Shown here piece after piece: positions 17,001 through 21,333 of a stretch of DNA of 21,333 bases. The notes beneath the pieces are model-generated. The model saw only the letters and a program-made list of their open reading frames with translations. It was not told the DNA's origin and did not search any database. Position numbers and translations under genes: made by a program. The DNA comes from a virus: the IMG/VR virus record IMGVR_UViG_3300027801_000193, positions 1 through 21,333 of that record; one strand, written 5' to 3'. Position 1 is the stretch's first letter. Every line of letters begins with the position of its first letter.

Positions 17001-17761
17001 GTACTATTACAAACGGTGAAGTCCTTGGATTTACCGGAAGTGGTGGTGCAACTATTACTAGGGTTGGTGATAATACAATTAACATAAATTCTGCTAATAC
17101 AACTTATTCAAGTTCAAGCTTTACTATTACTTCTTTATCTGGATTTCCTGGAGGATCTACGGGATTCTTAAGAGCAGACGGCGCATTTGCTACACCAAAT
17201 TATCCAAGTATACCAGGTGTTCAAAACGGTGGATTAACTGAAATTAACTTTACAAGTGCTCTTAATACTAAATTAGCTGGTATAACTGCAGGAGCAACAG
17301 CTAACACAGGTACAGTTACGGGTGTAACTGGATCAAACGGAGTAACATCAGGTGGGGGAACTGCTCCGAACCTTACAATGTCAGGTAGTTATTCAGGAAC
17401 TTTTACAGTTAGTGGAACTATTAATGCTACAGGTGATGTTGTAGCTTCTTATTCAGATAGTCGATTAAAAGATAGAAAAGAAAATATCACTAATGCATTG
17501 GATAAAATAGAAACATTAAATGGATTCTATTACACACCAAACGATAAGGCCGTAGAATTATATGACGGTGATTTAGATAAAAACGAAATAATGGTAGGGG
17601 TTTCAGCTCAAGAGGTTTATAAAGTAATGCCTGAAGTTACATCTCCTGCTCCAATCGATAATGATTATTTAACAGTAGATTACGGAAGAATGGTTCCTTT
17701 GCTAATAGAAGCAATAAAAGAACTAAATGCTGAAATCAAAGAACTTAAATCACATAAATAA
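14060..17761 (+). CDS. Long tail fibre with C-terminal S74 intramolecular chaperone
   Basis: A 1233-residue fibre. The N-terminus (LKSNSIEELRQKSNEVSLHV) is an attachment-type segment of the kind seen in T4-like marine fibres. Residues about 283-401 contain 4-5 degenerate repeats around AINEHETDIGT. The middle is strand-rich shaft, including LTITGNLDVNGTQTT and YGSQFVVPSITVDARGHVTA. The C-terminus (about 1131-1233) is an S74 chaperone domain: SDSRLKDRKENI at 1132, VGVSAQEVYKVMPEV, then YGRMVPLLIEAIKEL with a terminal helix. Such domains trimerise the fibre and then cleave themselves, typically just before the Ser of the SDxRLK motif, which would be Ser1132 here. Its likely role is host recognition. 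AAAGGA and a TAATG overlap with the small upstream gene set the start. Confidence 0.93.
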   Translation: MAINKETRTLKSNSIEELRQKSNEVSLHVGDHSLLDSVIQDKIFTHTAAAGDYLVTPAATRFEYKPEETVDNTAGYILLTGSPTIGGGFAADASVTQSGGYSATIVSASTTKILVKNSTGTFSSSSTLTAGSDTIAGSAIRSLVAESYKKAELIVKVGSTIYTQDTTSTTGFHVPNHAGSVTITGVSDAADVSDFEEGAVAYQGSNLAGATWSGTILDCSTTLLRTKTVSGSFSASTQIKVDGGSDTIGGSNHGDITNVDTTFGSIIEFNTPLSSGNAVTMNATNLVDAINEVQDDIGTISTLASGISDRSDLVKATNSLKTEIGTASLTTSASTLRGAINEHETDIGTVGSLSTTATSLVNAINEHDTELGTISASAFGTSASTVSTAIAELHTDVDARLMLTKGTSQTINGNIAFSNAKTFTFPSGSTLDIRQGSLLTGSGAGELTFDTAFLTLTANDSSVAANQFGLEGRRVGSGKDVRIQFNETQVTGNKEARAWQLQGLDDSNASNTADIVTFYNAKELITNNTETGIDVTWDSTNQNFDFALSADPTITLAGDLGGTATLTNLTSATLTATIQAGSVENSMLAGGITNANLAGSIANAKLANSSITVSDGSNTSPVALGGTLTFAGTSGEVTVAENAGTVTVGLPDNVTVGGNLTITGNLDVNGTQTTINTSTLEIDDTLVLMGASATEPTTGGFGLETRSFTGVGTHSSNAANVTGSHSIVYNFATDRWEADGSLILSSATAGAPKIEGQLFESNDNLTFSAGTGLTEAVSVSGVDTTVTYTNSDKGSSQNIFKNVLSDSGTAVADTNNDTLSILGGNNLSTSTSADALTIQHTNSGVSAASYGSQFVVPSITVDARGHVTAASSNTAITLSALNYTGDTDANNYSFNITGDSGSANTISKTETLDIEGGTNVSTVVENNKIVINSVNTQYAVGDGELSQNNFTNADHTKLNGISPSANNYSFLINGQSTGGNGTITNGEVLGFTGSGGATITRVGDNTININSANTTYSSSSFTITSLSGFPGGSTGFLRADGAFATPNYPSIPGVQNGGLTEINFTSALNTKLAGITAGATANTGTVTGVTGSNGVTSGGGTAPNLTMSGSYSGTFTVSGTINATGDVVASYSDSRLKDRKENITNALDKIETLNGFYYTPNDKAVELYDGDLDKNEIMVGVSAQEVYKVMPEVTSPAPIDNDYLTVDYGRMVPLLIEAIKELNAEIKELKSHK
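14906..15262 (+). repeat. Tandem AINE-x-x-x-DIGT repeats in the S74 fibre
   Basis: Residues 283-401 contain units LVDAINEVQDDIGT, LVKATNSLKTEIGT, LRGAINEHETDIGT, LVNAINEHDTELGT and VSTAIAELHTDVDA, separated by Ser/Thr-rich linkers of about 8-15 residues. They look like short coiled-coil or helix-turn segments along the trimeric fibre shaft. Confidence 0.8.
16028..16123 (+). repeat. Shared fibre module, copy 1 (GNLTITGNLDVNG type)
   Basis: Encodes GGNLTITGNLDVNGTQTT followed by INTSTLEIDDTLVL. Similar segments occur at 19242-19346 and 20880-20984 in two other fibre genes: a V/I-x-G-N-L-x-V-N-G-T-x-T strand pair, then a Thr-rich turn and a D-x-x-x-x-L/I/V strand. Confidence 0.7.
16184..16207 (+). 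other. GC/CpG-rich island C (in S74 fibre)
   Basis: The eight codons ACG GGC GTA GGC ACG CAT TCG AGC (residues 709-716, TGVGTHSS) have 16 of 24 bases G or C, amid ordinary AT-rich codons. The word ACGGGCGT also occurs twice in island D (20730 and 20793). Confidence 0.6.
16604..16672 (+). repeat. Shared fibre module SYGSQ...PxxTVDxxGxxTAAS, copy 1
   Basis: Encodes SYGSQFVVPSITVDARGHVT plus AAS. The counterpart at 18915-18983 in the 511-residue gene reads SYGSQTAIPTFTVDQQGRLT plus AAS. It is a recurrent unit of phage fibre shafts. Confidence 0.75.
17450..17758 (+). other. S74 chaperone (auto-cleaved) domain coding segment
   Basis: Residues 1131-1233 of the fibre. The predicted cleavage is just before Ser1132 in YSDSRLK, by analogy with endosialidase-type chaperones. 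The domain is short (about 100 residues) and ends in a basic and acidic helix, AIKELNAEIKELKSHK. Confidence 0.85.
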
Positions 17762-17783
17762 AAGGATATAAAAGGTAAATTAA

Positions 17784-18119
17784 ATGGCAGTTTATTCTAA
17801 CATAACAATTGATCAAGGAACAGATTTTTCTTCTTCGATTGATGTGACAGATGCAGATGGTGATGCAGTTAATTTGACAGGCTATACAGTTAAAGGTCAA
17901 ATTAGAAAAACATACACATCTAGTACATTCGTTAATTTAACTTGTGCAGTTTCAAATGCAACCGCTGGCATTGTCAGTATTGCATTAACTGCAGCGCAGT
18001 CAAATGCGATGAAACCAGGGCGTTTTGTCTACGATGTAGAGATAACAGCTTCTGGAGGATCTAAGACGAGAGTTTTAGAAGGGCAGGTTGAAATAACCCC
18101 AGGAGTTACCCAGATCTAA
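17784..18119 (+). CDS. Small Ig-like virion protein (BppU N-terminal-like)
   Basis: A 111-residue all-beta protein. ITIDQGTDFSSSIDVTDADG, NLTGYTVKGQIRKTYTSS, AGIVSIALTAAQSNAMKPGR and FVYDVEITASGGSKTRVLEG follow the strand order of small Ig-like tail and fibre accessory proteins widespread in phages, related in pattern to BppU N-terminal domains. It probably decorates the tail or acts as a connector for the adjacent fibres. AAAAGG at 17770-17775 lies 8 nt before the ATG in a 22-nt gap after the S74 fibre. Its stop shares one base with the next ATG. The fold call comes from sequence pattern, and the exact role is unknown. Confidence 0.78.
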   Translation: MAVYSNITIDQGTDFSSSIDVTDADGDAVNLTGYTVKGQIRKTYTSSTFVNLTCAVSNATAGIVSIALTAAQSNAMKPGRFVYDVEITASGGSKTRVLEGQVEITPGVTQI

Positions 18120-18334
18120 TGGCTAACCTTAAGGCAAAAATTCGATCTAACCCAAACAAGATAGTTGCACAAACTTTAAAAATTGGTAACGTATCTTTGG
18201 CAGATTTAACAGACGTAGATACGGCTGGTCTGGCAGATGGAGCTATGATTCAGTATAATGCTGGAACAAGCAAATTTAAAATGACAAACTCACTAGATGG
18301 AAATAATCTAGTAATAAATTCGGGAACATACTAA
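18119..18334 (+). CDS. 71-residue virion-associated protein of unknown function
   Basis: A small protein with a basic N-terminus (MANLKAKIRSNPNK) and a C-terminal segment LADLTDVDTAGLADGAMIQY followed by N, closing in LVINSGTY. The same closing pattern (DGAILQYNSSG...VIIDGGTY) ends the next protein, and the start of the segment (LLDLNDVGSDG) recurs at the window's end in the last fibre, so it appears to be a free-standing version of a fibre C-terminal module. It overlaps the previous gene by one base. AGGAG (18101-18105) is rather far from the ATG (13 nt), so coupling is likely. No known family beyond this motif. Confidence 0.75.
   Translation: MANLKAKIRSNPNKIVAQTLKIGNVSLADLTDVDTAGLADGAMIQYNAGTSKFKMTNSLDGNNLVINSGTY
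18197..18331 (+). repeat. L-x-D-L-x-D-V...DGAxxQYN...GTY terminal module, copy 1
   Basis: Residues 27-71 of the small protein. The final part matches residues 485-511 of the following protein (19788-19868). At DNA level the 11-mer GGAACATACTA closes both genes, at 18323-18333 and 19860-19870. Confidence 0.65.
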
Positions 18335-18335
18335 T

Positions 18336-19871
18336 ATGGCAGCTTTAACAAGAATTAAAATATTATCCACAGCGTCTACCACCAGCGCACCGGCTAATAT
18401 ATATACTGGGGAATTAGCGTATTCATACGTTACTGGTACCCAAGCAAATAACGGTGATAGACTATATGTTGGTACTGGTACTGAAAACCCATATGCTCCA
18501 AATGTAGATATTATTGGTGGTAAATACTTTACAGCAATGTTGGACCATGTACATGGTACAGCGACAGCAGCAAGTGCAGTTATTCTAGATGCTAATAAGC
18601 ATTTATCGGATATAGCAATTGGAAGTTTACAACTTGGATCTAGCGGTGGCTCAGGTCAAGCAGTAACTTCTGTATCAACAAGCACAACATTATCAGGTGC
18701 AGCTAATACACAATTACCAACAGCATTAGCGGTTAAAACATACGTTGATACTTTAGTAGATAGCCAAGATTTAGATATTGCAACTGATTCAGGTAACATA
18801 TCAATTGACCTAGATGATGAAACATTTACTATCTCAGGTGATACAGGTATATCAACAACTGGATCCGGTAATGGAATTGAAATTGATCTAGACGACACGG
18901 CAGTTACAGCAGGATCTTACGGTTCGCAAACAGCTATTCCAACATTTACAGTTGATCAACAAGGTAGATTAACAGCAGCTTCAACAGTTACAGTTGCTAC
19001 AGCATTAACAGTAGATGGCGATTCAGGAACAGGCGATGTATCTTTATTAACAGATGATTTAAGAATCATTGGTACATCATTAGAGATTGAAACAGCATCT
19101 TCTAAATCGGGTACAGACGTAACATTACAAATTGGTTTACCAAATGATGTTACTATTGGATCAGACTTAACAGTTACAGATAACTTAGTTGTTAACGGAA
19201 ACGTAACCTTAGGTAATGCTACAGGCGATACAGTTCAAACTGGCGGTAACTTAACAGTTGGTGGTGATCTTACAGTTAACGGTACAACAACTTCTGTTAA
19301 CTCAACTACAACTACTTTAACAGATCCAGTTATTGAATTAGCAAAAGATACTTCTGCAGCAGATGGATTAGATCGTGGTGTTAGTTTCAAATGGCATAAT
19401 GGTTCAGCAGTTAAAACAGGTTTCTTTGGATTTGATATCCAAACACAAAGGTTAGTATTTACTAATGACGAAGACTTATCAGGTGGTGATAACGCATCAG
19501 CACCGTGGCACAATGCACAATTCGGTGGTGCTTATTTAGGTAACGTTCAAGTTGGTATTACTGGCGATAACGAAATTGATACTACTTCAGGTAACTTAAC
19601 AATTGATTCAGCAGGTGGTACAACAACCGTTGATGATATTCTAACAGTTACAGGTGCAGCTTCAGCAGCTAGTTTAACATTAACAACTGACTTAGCAGTA
19701 GCACACGGTGGTACAGGATTAAGTTCATTTACAGGTAAAGGTGTATTTACATCTAATGCCGGTGGTACAGCAGTTAGCTTTGTAACAAGTTCCGATGATG
19801 GAGCAATATTACAATATAACTCTTCAGGTGTACCAATAGCTTCTGTCATTATAGATGGTGGAACATACTAG
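18336..19871 (+). CDS. Fibre-like virion structural protein
   Basis: A 511-residue, Ser/Thr/Gly/Asp-rich protein that is strand-rich throughout. The N-terminus (LTRIKILSTASTTSAPANIY, then TGELAY...GDRLYVGTG) is the small attachment domain common on phage tail-fibre proteins. PTALAVKTYVDT (about residues 128-139) and alternating IDLDD strands follow. Shared shaft modules occur at about 194-216 (SYGSQ...TAAS) and 303-337 (GNLTVGGDLTVNG). Near the end, HGGTGLSSFTGKGVFTSN is a common fibre turn, and the protein closes with DGAILQYN...GGTY. It is probably a short fibre or a second receptor-binding protein, with no S74 domain. GGGA (18322-18325) lies 10 nt before the ATG. Confidence 0.82.
   Translation: MAALTRIKILSTASTTSAPANIYTGELAYSYVTGTQANNGDRLYVGTGTENPYAPNVDIIGGKYFTAMLDHVHGTATAASAVILDANKHLSDIAIGSLQLGSSGGSGQAVTSVSTSTTLSGAANTQLPTALAVKTYVDTLVDSQDLDIATDSGNISIDLDDETFTISGDTGISTTGSGNGIEIDLDDTAVTAGSYGSQTAIPTFTVDQQGRLTAASTVTVATALTVDGDSGTGDVSLLTDDLRIIGTSLEIETASSKSGTDVTLQIGLPNDVTIGSDLTVTDNLVVNGNVTLGNATGDTVQTGGNLTVGGDLTVNGTTTSVNSTTTTLTDPVIELAKDTSAADGLDRGVSFKWHNGSAVKTGFFGFDIQTQRLVFTNDEDLSGGDNASAPWHNAQFGGAYLGNVQVGITGDNEIDTTSGNLTIDSAGGTTTVDDILTVTGAASAASLTLTTDLAVAHGGTGLSSFTGKGVFTSNAGGTAVSFVTSSDDGAILQYNSSGVPIASVIIDGGTY
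18915..18983 (+). repeat. Shared fibre module SYGSQ...PxxTVDxxGxxTAAS, copy 2
   Basis: Counterpart of 16604-16672. The protein pattern is conserved while the DNA has diverged, so this is an old shared module rather than a fresh duplication. Confidence 0.75.
19242..19346 (+). repeat. Shared fibre module, copy 2 (GNLTVGGDLTVNG type)
   Basis: Encodes GGNLTVGGDLTVNGTTTS, then VNSTTTTLTDPVIELAK. Compare 16028-16123 and 20880-20984. Confidence 0.7.
19788..19868 (+). repeat. DGAxxQYN...GTY terminal module, copy 2
   Basis: Residues 485-511 (SSDDGAILQYNSSG...ASVIIDGGTY) align with the last 32 residues of the 71-residue protein upstream. Confidence 0.65.
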
Positions 19872-19872
19872 G

Positions 19873-19880
19873 TATAAATA
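19873..19880 (+). promoter_or_regulatory. T4-type late promoter TATAAATA ahead of the last fibre gene
   Basis: Exact late-promoter word starting 2 nt after the upstream stop, in the only sizeable intergenic gap (19872-19958). The predicted start is about 19886-19887, giving a leader of about 72 nt for the TTG-initiated gene. Confidence 0.75.
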
Positions 19881-19886
19881 CATTAT

Positions 19887-19904
19887 AACACATTAATATG
19901 TGTT
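19887..19904 (+). other. Hairpin at the predicted 5' end of the last transcript
   Basis: AACACAT-TAAT-ATGTGTT is a perfect 7-bp stem with a 4-nt loop. It begins at the start site predicted from the late promoter at 19873-19880. It is AT-rich and is followed by mixed rather than pure T sequence, so it is a weak candidate terminator for upstream transcripts. A 5'-stabilising stem is an alternative. Confidence 0.5.
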
Positions 19905-19923
19905 TGTAAACATTTTATTAACT

Positions 19924-19937
19924 TCCTTATATAAGGA
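19924..19937. repeat. 14-bp perfect palindrome in the leader
   Basis: TCCTTATATAAGGA reads identically on both strands. It lies 11 nt before the AGGAG ribosome-binding site. It could be a protein-binding site or a short leader hairpin. Chance is possible, but a 14-bp perfect palindrome is uncommon. Confidence 0.55.
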
Positions 19938-19947
19938 TTGAACATTT

Positions 19948-19952
19948 AGGAG
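19948..19952 (+). promoter_or_regulatory. Shine-Dalgarno AGGAG that sets a TTG start
   Basis: AGGAG lies 6 nt before TTG at 19959-19961, the best ribosome-binding site in the window. The downstream frame is open to the window end, and its first in-frame ATG (codon 40) would remove the conserved IQLRRS N-terminal domain. Confidence 0.8.
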
Positions 19953-19958
19953 CCAAAA

Positions 19959-21333
19959 TTGGCAAGAAAGACAAACATACAACTGAGGCGTTCAGCAACC
20001 GCTGGAGGCATTCCAACTACAAGTAATTTAGACTTAGGTGAATTAGCGCTTAATACCGTCGACGGTAAAGCGTATATGAAGACCACAGAGTCTTCTCTTG
20101 ATAGTGTAATTCAACTCGGCTCCGCAACAGATACTTACCACAAGATAAGAAAAGGTAATGTAATAGTTATTACCGTAACCGTTGCTAGTAAAACAGCAGC
20201 TCATCCATTTCATGGATCAGGTTCAAGTTCAGGATATTTTTTAAATGGTATTGAAGCTCCACATTTTCATTTTGTCCCAGGCAATACATATAAATTAGAT
20301 CAAGCAGATAGTTCTAACTCTGGTCATCCTCTTAGATTCTATTACGAAGCAGCAAAAACAACTGCATATTCAACAGGCGTAACAACATCTGGAACCCCTG
20401 GATCTTCTGGTGCTTATACCCAAATAGTTCCAACCGATACTACACCAATGGTATTACATTACCAATGTTCAGCTCATGGCTATATGGGTGGTAGATCAGA
20501 TTATGGTACAAGAAATTTAACAGGATTCGTTACAGCTGATCTAACAGAAGGAACAAATCTCTATTACACAGACGCTAGAGCAAGAGCCTCAATTAGTGTA
20601 AGTGGGGATTTATCCTATAATAGTTCAACAGGTGTTATATCTTTTACAGAAACAACAGCAGCTACAACTCGTGCATTAATATCAGTCACAGATGCTGGTG
20701 GAGATGGTTCATTAGCATATAATAACTCCACGGGCGTGATCACGTACACGGGTCCGAGCGCGAGCGAGGTGCGAGCGCACATCTCCGCGGGTACGGGCGT
20801 AACGATTACTAATGGTTCTATAGCTATAGGACAAGCTGTTGCTACAACTTCTGATGTAACCTTTAATGATTTACAAGTAGATGGTAATACAATCATCACT
20901 GGTAACTTAACGGTTAATGGAACAAGTACAACTTTAAACGTTGCAACATTGGACGTAGAAGATCTAAACATAACAGTTGGTAAAGCAGCAACAACAAGCT
21001 CAGCAACTAACGGCGCAGGACTTACATTCGGTGCTTGGTCTTCAGGTACTATACCTACATTCACATGGGATCATGCTAACCAAAGATTTGCAGCTAATTA
21101 TGCTATTGCAGCTAATATTACAGGTGCATTAACAGGTAACGCAGATACAGCTACTACATTAGCTACAGCAAGAACTATATCAGGTGTATCATTTAATGGT
21201 TCAGCTAATATAACACTTAACACTTCTGCAATAACAGAAAATACTAATCTATACTATACCAATGCTCGAGCAGATGCTAGAATTGCAGCGGCAAGTTTAC
21301 TAGATTTAAATGATGTTGGTTCTGACGGAACAA
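19959..21333 (+). CDS. Tail-fibre protein with cupredoxin-like domain (3' end outside window)
   Basis: 458 codons are visible, starting at TTG. The N-terminus (NIQLRRSATAGGIP, then LDLGELALNTVDGKAYMK) is the usual phage-fibre attachment domain. Residues about 62-180 form a cupredoxin-like domain: GNTYKLDQADSSNSGHPLRF with His123, then GVTTSGTPGSSGAYTQIV, and HYQCSAHGYMGG with Cys170, His173 and Met176 in C-x2-H-x2-M spacing. Two 28-residue units with STGVI follow (216-243 and 250-277), then a shared shaft module (308-342), ITGALTGNADTATTLATAR and two TNLYYT(D/N)ARA units (195-210, 425-440). It is probably a host-contact fibre expressed from its own late promoter. The second 28-residue unit is encoded by an unusually GC-rich stretch. 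The C-terminus is not visible. Confidence 0.87.
   Translation, partial: MARKTNIQLRRSATAGGIPTTSNLDLGELALNTVDGKAYMKTTESSLDSVIQLGSATDTYHKIRKGNVIVITVTVASKTAAHPFHGSGSSSGYFLNGIEAPHFHFVPGNTYKLDQADSSNSGHPLRFYYEAAKTTAYSTGVTTSGTPGSSGAYTQIVPTDTTPMVLHYQCSAHGYMGGRSDYGTRNLTGFVTADLTEGTNLYYTDARARASISVSGDLSYNSSTGVISFTETTAATTRALISVTDAGGDGSLAYNNSTGVITYTGPSASEVRAHISAGTGVTITNGSIAIGQAVATTSDVTFNDLQVDGNTIITGNLTVNGTSTTLNVATLDVEDLNITVGKAATTSSATNGAGLTFGAWSSGTIPTFTWDHANQRFAANYAIAANITGALTGNADTATTLATARTISGVSFNGSANITLNTSAITENTNLYYTNARADARIAAASLLDLNDVGSDGT
20142..20498 (+). other. Cupredoxin-like domain coding segment
   Basis: Residues 62-180 of the last fibre. Candidate type-1 copper ligands are His123 (20325-20327), Cys170 (20466-20468), His173 and Met176. 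The Cys-His-Met loop spacing equals that of amicyanin-type cupredoxins. Metal binding itself is not shown by sequence. Confidence 0.75.
20541..20588 (+). repeat. TNLYYTDARA fibre unit, copy 1
   Basis: Encodes LTEGTNLYYTDARARA (residues 195-210). The second copy is at 21231-21278. Confidence 0.75.
20604..20789 (+). repeat. Two 28-residue STGVI units, 34-residue period
   Basis: Unit 1 is at 20604-20687 (GDLSYNSSTGVISFT...TRALISV) and unit 2 at 20706-20789 (GSLAYNNSTGVITYT...VRAHISA). The protein alignment has no gaps. Codon use differs sharply: 23 of 63 bases are G/C in codons 223-243, against 44 of 63 in codons 257-277. Confidence 0.8.
20727..20804 (+). other. GC/CpG-rich island D (in last fibre)
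   Basis: 26 consecutive codons (residues 257-282) have 54 of 78 bases G or C, using ACG, GGC, GCG, AGC, CCG and ATC nearly throughout, within AT-rich sequence on both sides. The frame is intact and the peptide is a normal fibre-type unit. Confidence 0.9.
20880..20984 (+). repeat. Shared fibre module, copy 3 (GNTIITGNLTVNG type)
   Basis: Encodes DGNTIITGNLTVNGTSTT, then LNVATLDVEDLNITVGK. Compare 16028-16123 and 19242-19346. Confidence 0.7.
21231..21278 (+). repeat. TNLYYTNARA fibre unit, copy 2
   Basis: Encodes ITENTNLYYTNARADA (residues 425-440). It is followed by LLDLNDVGSDGT at the window edge, resembling the LADLTDVD segment of the 71-residue protein. Confidence 0.75.

Noticed and set aside
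19887-19915. Strong intrinsic terminator before the last fibre gene
   Set aside because: The stem has only two G-C pairs and is not followed by a clean T-run, so it is recorded only as a hairpin of uncertain role.
979-20804. GC islands as parts of a diversity-generating retroelement or CRISPR array
   Set aside because: No reverse transcriptase, template repeat or regular direct repeats are visible. The islands differ in sequence and keep ordinary coding.
979-20804. GC islands as IS or transposon footprints
   Set aside because: There are no flanking target duplications or terminal inverted repeats. Each island lies in frame and encodes the family-typical peptide without interruption.

Overview
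This window is a stretch of the structural region of an AT-rich, T4-like contractile-tailed phage, probably a marine one of the cyanophage/pelagiphage kind. Every supported gene is on the + strand. They are packed with 1-8 nt overlaps or short gaps, and no stretch over 300 bases lacks a gene. The assignment rests on recognisable T4 baseplate families in order: hub gp27, spike gp5 without a lysozyme domain, and wedge proteins gp25, gp6, gp7 and gp8. These are followed by a very large DUF4815-type structural protein and a run of fibre genes. The host cannot be named from the sequence. The low GC and the fibre repeat style resemble phages of AT-rich ocean bacteria, but that is inference.

Layout. 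1-185 is the tail of an unrecognised upstream gene. 178-2239 encodes the central hub and spike (gp27, gp5). 2258-8541 encodes the wedge (gp25, gp6, gp7, gp8). 8570-13837 encodes the 1755-residue DUF4815 protein, in the place where T4 has its outer baseplate and fibre-attachment genes. 13845-14060 is a small coiled-coil protein. 14060-17761 is a long fibre ending in an S74 intramolecular chaperone. 17784-19871 holds three accessory virion genes: an Ig-like small protein, a 71-residue protein and a 511-residue fibre-like protein. After an 87-nt intergenic leader, a further fibre gene with a TTG start (19959) runs off the end and carries a cupredoxin-like domain.

Expression. Six exact copies of the T4 late-promoter word TATAAATA lie on the + strand, and I saw none on the - strand. 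Five lie near gene starts: gp25, gp8, the DUF4815 gene, inside the small gene ahead of the S74 fibre, and ahead of the last fibre. This fits late transcription of virion genes in short overlapping units. The gp25 copy is so close to the ATG that its transcript should be leaderless or nearly so.

The strangest feature is a set of short GC- and CpG-rich islands (about 15-80 nt) inside otherwise AT-rich reading frames, at 979-1029, 7753-7767, 11468-11509, 16184-16207 and 20727-20804. They keep the frame and encode family-typical peptides, but use codons unlike their surroundings. Some share exact words: an 11-mer between the first and third, and a 9-mer read in two different frames. In the last gene two paralogous 28-residue units lie side by side, one in ordinary codons (23/63 G+C over 21 codons) and one in GC-rich codons (44/63). 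Other notable points are the cupredoxin copper-site pattern in a fibre, GxGY-repeat decorations on both gp7 and gp8, and modules shared between neighbouring fibre genes.
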